Source: an uncultured Treponema sp. (GTDB lineage Bacteria > Spirochaetota > Spirochaetia > Treponematales > Treponemataceae). Taken from it: a stretch of DNA of 28,935 bases. The notes beneath the pieces were generated by a model, which was not told where the DNA came from, did no database searches, and worked only from the letters and a program-made list of their open reading frames with translations. This document shows positions 1 to 8,275 of this stretch, piece by piece (position 1 is the stretch's first letter; every line of letters begins with the position of its first letter). The DNA is taken from NCBI GenBank assembly GCA_937902445.1, contig CALELJ010000149.1:1-28935 (forward strand). The letters are read 5' to 3'. A program made the translations under genes and the position numbers.

Positions 1-871
1 CCTCAATCCGGTCCCAGTCGTATGTAGGGAAGCCCCAGTTCTGTCCCATTGGATTTCCGCCATCCGGTGGAGAACCTGCACGAAGATCCTGACGGAAGAA
101 TTCCGGCCATGTCCAGCAGTCGACGCTGTCTTCGTTCATGAGGATAGGGATGTCTCCCTTGAGTATGATTTTTTTTGCACGGAGGCTTTCCGCACCTTCC
201 TTGAATTGCTGTGCTGCCCTAAGCTGACACCAGACGAAAAAGTCGTGGCTTGATTTTTTTGCCTTGTTCTTCCATTTAAGCTGAATCTGGTCTCTGGTCA
301 GTTTCTGGAGTGAAGGTTCCCAGCTTTTCCAGCTGGCCTGCATGTTTTCGTCCTTGATGTTTTTGAAAACAGCATAGGGAATGATCCATTTGTTGTCGCG
401 CACGAAAGCCGCCATTTCCTTTGCAAGTTTTTCCGCTTCCTCACTAGGAGCTGCCGTTATTCCGCCTTTTGCCTTTGGCGTGTTTTTCTTTTCTATATAA
501 TTGTACAGAAGATGGAGAAGTTTTACCTTTTCGCCAAGAACTGCATCGTAGTCAAATCTTCTCTTGTATGTGAATTCTTTTTCAAAAGCCTTGTATGCCG
601 TTGAAAAGGTCTTGTTTCCTTTCATCGCTGCCTTGAATTCAGGAAGGGCATTGATCCTTATGTAAAGCGGATGGAGCGCAAAAGCAGACAGGCCGGAATA
701 AGGCGAGGACTGTGTGCCAGTGTCGTTTACAGGAAGCAGCTGAACTACCGAGAATCCTGCCTTGGTGCAAAATTCCGCAAGATCCTTGAGTGCAAGAAAG
801 TCACCGCAAGCAGGACAGTCTTCCGTATAAAGTGCTGAAAGTGGAACAACGATACCAGTTCTTTTTCTCAT
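1..871 (-). CDS. malQ: 4-alpha-glucanotransferase (amylomaltase, GH77), 5' part only
   Basis: Reads on the minus strand from an ATG at 871 and runs off the left edge after 290 codons, so the C-terminal part, with the catalytic acidic residues of GH77, is not visible. The family is recognised from the N-terminal pattern: PLSALYTEDCPACGDF, then LLPVNDTGTQSSPYSGLSAF (residues about 50-75) and, near the edge, GDIPILMNEDSVDCW followed by a GSPPDGGNPMGQNWGFP stretch, all typical of disproportionating enzymes. GH77 enzymes move 4-alpha-glucan segments between maltodextrins and release glucose in the cytoplasm; no signal peptide is seen, which fits. The ATG at 871 starts the protein at the usual place (MRKRTGIVVPLSALY), but only a weak AGG lies upstream. 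It diverges from the lipoprotein operon. The family call is strong; the symbol malQ is by family. Confidence 0.9.
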   Translation of the reverse strand, partial: MRKRTGIVVPLSALYTEDCPACGDFLALKDLAEFCTKAGFSVVQLLPVNDTGTQSSPYSGLSAFALHPLYIRINALPEFKAAMKGNKTFSTAYKAFEKEFTYKRRFDYDAVLGEKVKLLHLLYNYIEKKNTPKAKGGITAAPSEEAEKLAKEMAAFVRDNKWIIPYAVFKNIKDENMQASWKSWEPSLQKLTRDQIQLKWKNKAKKSSHDFFVWCQLRAAQQFKEGAESLRAKKIILKGDIPILMNEDSVDCWTWPEFFRQDLRAGSPPDGGNPMGQNWGFPTYDWDRIE

Positions 872-906
872 AATTAAGCCTATTTCAATGTTTTGAATTA
901 TATAAA

Positions 907-925
907 GGACCGCATAATACGGCCC
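907..925 (-). promoter_or_regulatory. Short hairpin in the malQ leader, possible attenuator
   Basis: In the minus-strand transcript GGGCCG (925-920) can pair with CGGUCC (912-907) around a 7-base loop, six pairs with one G-U. The U-rich run UUUAUAUAAUU follows. The stem is short and the U run is interrupted, so this could be a weak terminator/attenuator or chance. On the plus strand the same stem has an A-C mismatch. Confidence 0.3.
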
Positions 926-937
926 ACCTTAACATAA

Positions 938-965
938 ATTATATCACAGAATTGTTGATTTACAA
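938..965 (-). promoter_or_regulatory. Sigma70-type promoter for malQ
   Basis: On the minus strand a TTGTAA box (960-965) and a perfect TATAAT box (938-943) are separated by 16 bases. Transcription would start near 931 and give a leader of about 60 bases before the malQ ATG at 871. The leader contains the hairpin listed at 907-925. Inferred from consensus match only. Confidence 0.55.
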
Positions 966-1119
966 TTTAATTCAGCTTGAGCTCAATAAAAGGGAATTTT
1001 GTTATGAATAGGCATCAGTTGAATTTAAAATATAATATTTTCTCAAAATTCAGGTTTTGCTCTATAAAAAATTGCTGTTTTAAAATAAACTTAACTTGGC
1101 TTTTTGTAAGGGGAGATTC

Positions 1120-1126
1120 GGAGGAG
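1120..1126 (+). promoter_or_regulatory. Ribosome binding site deciding a GTG start
   Basis: GGAGGAG lies 5 bases before the GTG at 1132 and sets the start of the first lipoprotein. The overlapping ATG at 1130 opens a start-stop (ATG TGA) and cannot encode the protein. Confidence 0.7.
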
Positions 1127-1131
1127 TTAAT

Positions 1132-4100
1132 GTGAAAAAGTTTCATCTTATAGAAGTTCTCTGTGCTGCGGCTCTGTTTATGGTTATGGGTTGTGAAAAC
1201 TTTCTTTCCGGCAGTGAGATTAAGGAAGAATTGCAGAAATCTATTAATGAGGCCAATGCCGCAGAGGTGCAGATTTTCATTTCGGCAGATGCGGATACAG
1301 GTAGTGTTGCACCGAACGGAACTGTCACTTACAAGGTTGGCAAGAGTTTTCCTGTTGTTTTTACTGAAGCAAAAGGCTACATGTTCAAGTACTGGGAAGT
1401 GCTGGATAGGACAACAAAGGAAGTTGTTGATGGACCAATTGCCATTTCCGATGCTTTTTCAAGGGAAACTCAGATTACAGTAAATTCCAATGTTTCAAAT
1501 CTTCTTCTTCATCCTGTCTGTGTAGAGCGACCGAACGTTTCCAATTATGCTCCGCAATATGCAGATGCAGGTGTTCCAAGAGATTCTTCCATCGTTATTA
1601 CATTCAGCAAGAATATTTCAGCTGACAATGACTTTTCCAGAATCCAGATTACAAGCGGAGGAAACTCTGTCAAAAACTGTTACAAGGCTCCTGTAGTCAA
1701 CAACAATATTCTTACCATTGCTGCTGATTCTGCAAATCTGCTTGAAGTTTCGTCTTCCACAAAAACAATAAATGTTACTGTTCCATCAGACTTCTTCTAT
1801 GTTGATGGAAATTCTGTGGTTTCTATTGGCTCGGAATTCAGCTGGTCGTTTAAGGTCAACAGCACTACGGATGCCAAGAGCGAAATCTCGTTCAGCGTTA
1901 GTGAAGATGCTGGTAAGATTACACCTGAAGGATTAAGCCAGAAATTCAATATTGGCGAAACAATAAATCTTAAATTTGAACCAAAGGCAGGCTACAGTTT
2001 CAAAAGCTGGAAAGCCCTTGATGGCGAAGGAAAGGAAGTGTCAAACGACAGTTTGAGATTCGCCGACAAAAATGAACTGTCCACAACAGTAACAATCCTC
2101 GGTCAGATTTCTGCAGTCAGCATTACACCAGATTGTGTGCAGGTGCCGATGGTAACTTCTTTTACTCCAAAACAGTCTATTGACGGAGTTCTCTGTTATA
2201 GTTCAATCCTCATTAATTTCAATATTCCGATGAATCAGGAGGATTTGCATGATACGTTCAATAAGATCAGTATTTCTAATTCATCCGGACTTCTTATCAA
2301 TGATTATTTCTATAATCCTGTGCTTTCAGATGATGGCAAAACATTACGCATTAGACCAAAAGAGGATAAAATTACGGATTTGCTGAAAGCAGAATCTTTG
2401 TGTGCCATAAGTGTAACATTGCAGGATGGAATTAATTCTTCAGCTAAAAATGGATATACATTGGCTTCCCAGACATATACATACACAATAAACAAGAGAT
2501 CTGTTGATTCCAATCCTTCCATTTCAAAACTTACTTTGGCTCGTGATTTGGAAGGTGCAGACAAAATTATACAGACAGAATCTTTGCCATCTGAATGGTC
2601 AAGCGAGATGTTTGAAGCAAACCATACCCTTGATTATATTTACATCAGCGGTGAGGCCTTGGCATCCAGCAATCCTGTTTCTTCTATTGTTGTTACAGAA
2701 ACTTTTGTTCAGGATAATAAGGGTGCAAACGTTTCAGCAGCCTATCTTGTACCTAAGACAACAGAAATCAGTAATATTGAAACTTCCCAGATCGATGATA
2801 ATACCTATGTTGTTAAGCCTGTAAAATATACTATGCAGTCCGGTAATGATGGTGTTGCAAAACTGCGCATTCAATTCAAGGATGTTGAAGGACATCTTTC
2901 TTCCAATTACGTTGATTATTGTGTAATAACTGATGTAACTTTTGAAATAAAAGCTAAATTGCTTTTTGGAGAGATTATTTCAACTGATGAAATGACTGCT
3001 TTGCCCAATTGTACACGATTACCAGATGCAGAAGGTTATGATAATTTACCAATTAATAAAATTACCCAATTAACAAAGCAAATTTATAATAATGTATATC
3101 TCCCATTGAATGTAACGATTCAATCTAGGGATGATGGTGAACAGACTCAGGTTGCATATTCGCAGAAGAATTTTTCAGATGCTGCTGGTATCATTGATTT
3201 GTCTTTATTAAAAATAAAAAGAAATGCGCATAAAACTACTTTTATTGATTTGGTAGTATCTGATGATTCTGGAAGATCAAATACAATAAGTTATTGTATA
3301 CCAAGGTCTGTAGGAATTGGTGCCGTTTATACTACTGGTGGAAGTTATTTATATTTTTATGCAAAAGATATTGCAGATCCACAATATGATAAATATATGA
3401 ATGCTTACGTATTTTACAGAGAAAAAGGATCTGATGAAGATTTTAAACAAGGGACTTTTGTGTTTTCTAGGGTAAATAATAATTTTGTAGATGTAAAGAG
3501 TATGGCTAACTCAAATTTTACTGCAGGAAAGACCTATGAGTTTGGTATAAGTTATTTTATTCGCGATAATTCAGAATATAGACAATATGGATGTCTAGGT
3601 GATTTGGTAACTATTAAATATCTTGGAGATAATAAATTTGACAAGCCAAATATGTCTGTTGTTTTCCCAACAAATTCTGCAACGGTAGAAAAATCAATTG
3701 AGACTAATCTTCTAAAATGCTCTTTAGTTCATGATTTTGATCAGTCTACCGATGGAGTATATTATCAGCCTTATCTGAAGTACAATGATGGAAGTTCTAA
3801 TAGAATTGTATATATTGATAATCCTAATGAATTCTATGTTACTCCAGGTTACTCGTATGATTTATACTACACCGCAATAGATCCTGTAACAGGTTTACGA
3901 TTAACTAATAGTGATAGTTCTATAATGGCGACAATTTCTTCGGGAACTAATAATCCTTCTGTGAGCCCAATATTTGATCCTACCACAAGTAAACTTACAG
4001 GAAAATCTAAGGGACAGGTCAACCCAAATACTATAGTTTTACTTGTAAATAGTGATTCTATTAATGTAAACAATGGTACTGCAATTGATTCAAAATTACA

Positions 4101-5013
4101 TTATTATGTGGAGGAAAATTCCCCGGCCAATAAATTTAACCAGGTGGCTGTTACTTCTGAAATAGAAGCCAAAGTAAATGCTTCTAAAGATTATGTGACA
4201 ATTAATACGTCAATACCAACAGCACCGTTGTATGATACTTATTATGTCAAACTGGATTTACCAGGTGCATTGTCATATTCAACTTTCGGCAAACTTTCTA
4301 ATGAAAGTGGTAATTATGATATTAAAGGCATTGGTAACTTTGTAAGTGAAGTTTCTTCTGCCAAGAAATGGGATTTTGAAGCATACAATAATAATAACAG
4401 TTATACAGATAGAATTGTCTTAAAAAACACCAAGGGATTAAATATATGCCTCAGCTCAGTTCAAGTTTACGGTGAAGACGCAACTGATTGGGAATTTAGT
4501 GCCTATATCGGTTCACCTTATCCTAGTACAACTTCGCAAGATGGTAAAATAGATATGTCTACTGTAAAGGGGTATGTTGATGATGTTGGGACAAAGGCAA
4601 GTGTTGCAAAAAACTTCCTTCGCATAGACTCATATTGCCGTGTTTATGATTCAAGTGCTCATGTGGAAAGGGAAAAGTATTACTACAAAGCCCTTTACAT
4701 TCATACAGATTATATTTCTGCTGCTGCAAAAAAATGTACTAACAAGAACATGATAGAAGGAAATAATGGTTATCAGATTTTTACTGACAAACCTGCCTTG
4801 ATTCAGGTTTTGTATACAAAGGGTAATTATGGATCTGATGCCGACATGTGGGCAACAAAGGCTCTGGAAGCGGATGTTCAGTACATAACAGAAAACAGTA
4901 CATATAAAATTACAGATGATATTCTGAACAGAATTCCTGATGGATGCAATTATTGTACGGTAGTTCACTTTGTTGATGGAGATACAGCAATGTCTTCCAT
5001 CAAAACAAAATAG
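1132..5013 (+). CDS. Large surface lipoprotein with InlB-type repeats and Big_5/SbsA Ig-like domains
   Basis: A 1293-residue predicted lipoprotein. The GTG at 1132 is chosen because GGAGGAG (1120-1126) lies 5 bases upstream and the product begins with a basic n-region, a hydrophobic stretch and a lipobox VMGC with Cys21. The in-frame TTG at 1096 has no ribosome site, and the ATG at 1130 is followed at once by TGA. Right after the lipidated Cys comes CENFLSGSEIKEELQ, a motif shared with the next gene. Two units follow of an InlB-like repeat (GSVAPNG...YMFKYWEV; GKITPEG...YSFKSWKA) plus an SbsA-type Ig domain (VPRDSSIVITFSKNI; SSILINFNIPMNQ), over roughly residues 45-460. The rest is beta-rich and unrecognised. 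The middle (about 2950-4450) is more AT-rich than its flanks and uses TTA leucine codons often. Probably surface- or periplasm-exposed; ligand unknown. Confidence 0.85.
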   Translation: MKKFHLIEVLCAAALFMVMGCENFLSGSEIKEELQKSINEANAAEVQIFISADADTGSVAPNGTVTYKVGKSFPVVFTEAKGYMFKYWEVLDRTTKEVVDGPIAISDAFSRETQITVNSNVSNLLLHPVCVERPNVSNYAPQYADAGVPRDSSIVITFSKNISADNDFSRIQITSGGNSVKNCYKAPVVNNNILTIAADSANLLEVSSSTKTINVTVPSDFFYVDGNSVVSIGSEFSWSFKVNSTTDAKSEISFSVSEDAGKITPEGLSQKFNIGETINLKFEPKAGYSFKSWKALDGEGKEVSNDSLRFADKNELSTTVTILGQISAVSITPDCVQVPMVTSFTPKQSIDGVLCYSSILINFNIPMNQEDLHDTFNKISISNSSGLLINDYFYNPVLSDDGKTLRIRPKEDKITDLLKAESLCAISVTLQDGINSSAKNGYTLASQTYTYTINKRSVDSNPSISKLTLARDLEGADKIIQTESLPSEWSSEMFEANHTLDYIYISGEALASSNPVSSIVVTETFVQDNKGANVSAAYLVPKTTEISNIETSQIDDNTYVVKPVKYTMQSGNDGVAKLRIQFKDVEGHLSSNYVDYCVITDVTFEIKAKLLFGEIISTDEMTALPNCTRLPDAEGYDNLPINKITQLTKQIYNNVYLPLNVTIQSRDDGEQTQVAYSQKNFSDAAGIIDLSLLKIKRNAHKTTFIDLVVSDDSGRSNTISYCIPRSVGIGAVYTTGGSYLYFYAKDIADPQYDKYMNAYVFYREKGSDEDFKQGTFVFSRVNNNFVDVKSMANSNFTAGKTYEFGISYFIRDNSEYRQYGCLGDLVTIKYLGDNKFDKPNMSVVFPTNSATVEKSIETNLLKCSLVHDFDQSTDGVYYQPYLKYNDGSSNRIVYIDNPNEFYVTPGYSYDLYYTAIDPVTGLRLTNSDSSIMATISSGTNNPSVSPIFDPTTSKLTGKSKGQVNPNTIVLLVNSDSINVNNGTAIDSKLHYYVEENSPANKFNQVAVTSEIEAKVNASKDYVTINTSIPTAPLYDTYYVKLDLPGALSYSTFGKLSNESGNYDIKGIGNFVSEVSSAKKWDFEAYNNNNSYTDRIVLKNTKGLNICLSSVQVYGEDATDWEFSAYIGSPYPSTTSQDGKIDMSTVKGYVDDVGTKASVAKNFLRIDSYCRVYDSSAHVEREKYYYKALYIHTDYISAAAKKCTNKNMIEGNNGYQIFTDKPALIQVLYTKGNYGSDADMWATKALEADVQYITENSTYKITDDILNRIPDGCNYCTVVHFVDGDTAMSSIKTK

Positions 5014-5034
5014 AAGAGTCGATCGGAGAAGACA

Positions 5035-8000
5035 ATGAAAATTAAAAAATCTGATGTGAAGACGCTTTTGCTTTTTATGGTTATGGTGTTGTTCATAAGT
5101 TGTGAAAACTTTCTTGATGGGTCATCGCTAAAAGAATCCATCGAGAGAGACATCAATTATGCTTCAGCAGGTTATGCTGCTGTTACGATCTATTCGGTGA
5201 ATTCCGCTACGGAATCCATATCGCCTGCAAACGGCAGTTATACCAACAAGTACAAGAGTTCAGATAAGATCGATCTGAGTTTTACACCTACCAGCAGATA
5301 TCAATTCATCAAATGGGTGGCAGAACCCGAGGACAGCGTAAGTTTTTCCGATGCTAGGCTTTTGGTGACGACGGCAGAAATCAGGAAAATTGAAGCTCCG
5401 ATAACGATAAAGCCTTTGGTTTATGAGCGATCCATGATATCTGTGGCTCCGGAAAATGTAGTTGAAAATCCTAGAAACTCTGCCATAGTGATTTCTTTTT
5501 CCACTCCAATGGACATATCGGAAGAGGATCTGTCGAAGATTTCCATTACAATAAATGAAGTAAGCATTCTGGATAATTATCAGCCTCCCAAAATGAATGA
5601 GGAAAAGAACAGGATTACATTTGTTCCACGAAGGGATAAGCTGATTGAGGTTAATTCAGAAGTAAAAATTGTTAAGGTCACAGTTCCAAAGGAATTCTTC
5701 TTTGAAAAGGATGGGGTAAAAATCTGCCTTGAAAGTGACTATTCATATTCTTTCAAAATCAATTCCACTACAGAAACAAATGCTGAGATAGCAGTTTCCT
5801 GTTCAAGTACGGAAGGAGATCTCAGCTATTCCGGAACAAAAACCTATTACCTGGATGATGAGTTCAGTGTGGCCGTATCTCCTAAGGAAGCTTATGTCTT
5901 GAAGGGATGGAGCATAAAGTATGATGACGGAACCTATGTTGGGGATGACATTTTGGAAACCTCAACTATGGAAAATGGCGCCAGAATTAATGTAAAAATT
6001 CTTACAGGTACTTCCAAGGCTATTTCCATTACTCCAAATCTTGTGCTGCGCGGTTCTGTAATTGTCAATTTTAAAACAGACCATGGTATTACAGTTCCTT
6101 CAGAGCAAAAAAGGTACTATGTAGGCGATACTTTTTCGATCGCTTACAGGGAAATAGGGGATTTTTCATTTATACGATGGGATGCAAAAACTTCCACAGG
6201 TCTTGCAGCTGATTCTGTTCAGAGCATTAAAATTGGAACAGAAGTTGTTGACGGCGAAACCGTTGATGTCTATTCAAGCGTAGGACCTTATATTTCCTTT
6301 GCCAATAAAAACGATGATGAAACTCAATGTACGATTCTCAATAGTGATGAAAGTATTACAATCATAGCAGTCTGTGGTGAACGGCCAAGCATTACAGGAT
6401 TTTCCCCGGAATCATTAAGTGGTGTAAATAGAGATTCCAAAATCACTGTTCTGTTTTCTCAGCCTATGTCTGAAAGTTCAATTTACTGGACAGAATCGGA
6501 ATTAAACAGTATGGGCATTTCTGGTTCTTCTTATGATGTCTTCAAGGCGGAAGGAAAGACCGACTCTCATGGTAAGCAGTATTATTATGCATATCAGGAG
6601 AAAAATAAACCGGAAACGCAGAAATACAAGAACATTGAAATCTATGAGCGTTCTACGAGAAAGAATTTACTGAGATACTATAAAGAACCTTTTTATGAGT
6701 CAAATGAAAACATGAGCCTTATCATCCCTTCTGAAGGTGGCGATAAAAGCGTGCCTGCCTATACCACTGTTGAAGTAAAGATAAGTTCAAGTTTTGAAAG
6801 CGATGAATTGGTTGCCGTGAACCAGAAGATGGTCAAAACTTTTGTTGTAAACAACGGAACTGATAATACAAAACCTGTTATGGAAATTTCAAGCCTATCC
6901 ATTTCCGGTATGGCGAGAAGCGGTGAGGTTGGTTTTATCACCAATCCAGATGCGACTCATGCCGTCGGATCCATAATCAGCGGAAATATTGAAGGCACTG
7001 ATTTTCAAACGAGAACTCCATTGTTATGGAATGATCAGGATTCTTATGCAGACTGGGAAACATTGCCTAAAGTAATAAATTCCGATCGTGCCAATCATAA
7101 GCTTAAGATAAACATAAAGGGAAAAGTTACTGATGGAGAAAGTAAACCTGCATATCTAAAGGTTTCTCTGGTTCCAAAAAGAACGGATTTACATCAAGTC
7201 TATAAAGTATATACTCAGACCAGATCCTTAAATTCAGATGGAGTTGGCAAATCGGATTTTTCATCTGAAGGTCTGGAATTTGAATTCAATTTGCGAAAGT
7301 CAGTTTATGAAGGTGTCTATAAAATCCAGATTTCCGCACTCGACAACGGCAACAATGAACAGTTCTTTGATAAGGAATATGGTTTTATCTATGATGATGG
7401 CTTGGGACCGATGGACGATGGTCATGAAGTGGTATATCCAGAGGGGACTAGATTATTCTTTGCATACGAAAGAAGGGTTATAAGAGAAATTGCAGGGCAA
7501 ACTTTTGACCCTGGTATCGTTCTCTCTAGTTACGTTCTGAATACTACTGAAGATGATTATCAAGTATTGATCAGCCCTACGGACAGAGTTACCGTGCTTA
7601 AGCCCGCAAGAAAAGTTGCTTTCAGCATCCAGAACTTGCAGAACTGTGAATATTGCGTAAAACCTTCATCTGGTGTTCAGGGGGAATGGATTCCGACGGA
7701 ACAGGAATACGACCTGGCCGAGGTTTATAAAGATCATGACGTGGACTGGTGGAAGCCGGCGCCTGACACTTCCAACTGGAGAAAAACGCCTAGATTAACT
7801 GTCAGGGATGTTTTTGGAAATCTGTCTCCAGAATATCGTTTCTATATGGTGTATGGAGATGCTCCTTCCCTTTCATACAGGACTGATGGTACGAAATTTA
7901 CTACGCCGGCTTTTGATATCTTCAGTATAACAGGCAGAGGAACAGTAGTGACATTGGACATCAAGGAAAAATGTTCCAGATTAAAAAGAATCTATTCCGA

Positions 8001-8256
8001 AGTCTGCAATATGGGCAGTGCTTCGTATTGTCGTATCTCGGGTATTGAACAGTTTAGAAAAACTTACTCTTATACCGCCGTGGATGGTTATGGATGTGAT
8101 ATCGAACTGGATGAACCACTTGCACCTAATGAAGGAGTTATTTCAATTGGTATTTTGTTTGCCAATTTGAAATACGAAAGGGAGACTGTATCAATGCGAT
8201 TTAGATTTGAAGATACAAATGGCTGGATCAGCGACTGGTATGAAATGTTATGGTGA
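5035..8256 (+). CDS. Large surface lipoprotein, paralogue of the upstream gene
   Basis: A 1073-residue predicted lipoprotein: MKIKK n-region, hydrophobic core, lipobox FISC with Cys23, then CENFLDGSSLKESIERDINY, closely matching the motif after the lipobox of the upstream protein. Domains by eye: InlB-like repeat at about 50-100 (SISPANG...YQFIKWV), SbsA/Big_5-type Ig domain at about 135-245 (NSAIVISFSTPMDISEEDL), a second InlB-like repeat at about 255-330, a third at about 335-400 (HGITVPSEQ...FSFIRWDA), and a second Big_5-like domain starting near 450 (NRDSKITVLFSQPMSES). The C-terminal half looks like further beta-sandwich domains and ends in a Trp-rich WISDWYEMLW. It starts 21 bases after the upstream stop with CGGAGAA as ribosome site, so the two are probably co-transcribed. 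Function unknown; an adhesin or polymer-binding role would be inference. Confidence 0.85.
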   Translation: MKIKKSDVKTLLLFMVMVLFISCENFLDGSSLKESIERDINYASAGYAAVTIYSVNSATESISPANGSYTNKYKSSDKIDLSFTPTSRYQFIKWVAEPEDSVSFSDARLLVTTAEIRKIEAPITIKPLVYERSMISVAPENVVENPRNSAIVISFSTPMDISEEDLSKISITINEVSILDNYQPPKMNEEKNRITFVPRRDKLIEVNSEVKIVKVTVPKEFFFEKDGVKICLESDYSYSFKINSTTETNAEIAVSCSSTEGDLSYSGTKTYYLDDEFSVAVSPKEAYVLKGWSIKYDDGTYVGDDILETSTMENGARINVKILTGTSKAISITPNLVLRGSVIVNFKTDHGITVPSEQKRYYVGDTFSIAYREIGDFSFIRWDAKTSTGLAADSVQSIKIGTEVVDGETVDVYSSVGPYISFANKNDDETQCTILNSDESITIIAVCGERPSITGFSPESLSGVNRDSKITVLFSQPMSESSIYWTESELNSMGISGSSYDVFKAEGKTDSHGKQYYYAYQEKNKPETQKYKNIEIYERSTRKNLLRYYKEPFYESNENMSLIIPSEGGDKSVPAYTTVEVKISSSFESDELVAVNQKMVKTFVVNNGTDNTKPVMEISSLSISGMARSGEVGFITNPDATHAVGSIISGNIEGTDFQTRTPLLWNDQDSYADWETLPKVINSDRANHKLKINIKGKVTDGESKPAYLKVSLVPKRTDLHQVYKVYTQTRSLNSDGVGKSDFSSEGLEFEFNLRKSVYEGVYKIQISALDNGNNEQFFDKEYGFIYDDGLGPMDDGHEVVYPEGTRLFFAYERRVIREIAGQTFDPGIVLSSYVLNTTEDDYQVLISPTDRVTVLKPARKVAFSIQNLQNCEYCVKPSSGVQGEWIPTEQEYDLAEVYKDHDVDWWKPAPDTSNWRKTPRLTVRDVFGNLSPEYRFYMVYGDAPSLSYRTDGTKFTTPAFDIFSITGRGTVVTLDIKEKCSRLKRIYSEVCNMGSASYCRISGIEQFRKTYSYTAVDGYGCDIELDEPLAPNEGVISIGILFANLKYERETVSMRFRFEDTNGWISDWYEMLW

Positions 8257-8275
8257 TGTGGACGGTGAAATGTTT

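Larger units (their letters stand above)
872..1131. other. AT-rich divergent intergenic region
   Basis: About 260 bases between malQ and the lipoprotein operon with no credible ORF. It holds the malQ promoter and, toward the right, a very AT-rich stretch with a TATAAT at 1031-1036 that could serve the plus-strand operon, although no good -35 box lies 16-18 bases upstream of it. No repeat or RNA gene was recognised. Confidence 0.6.

Noticed and set aside
1096..1131. TTG start for the first lipoprotein
   Set aside because: It would put twelve residues ahead of the signal peptide with no ribosome site; the GTG at 1132 has GGAGGAG at 5 bases.
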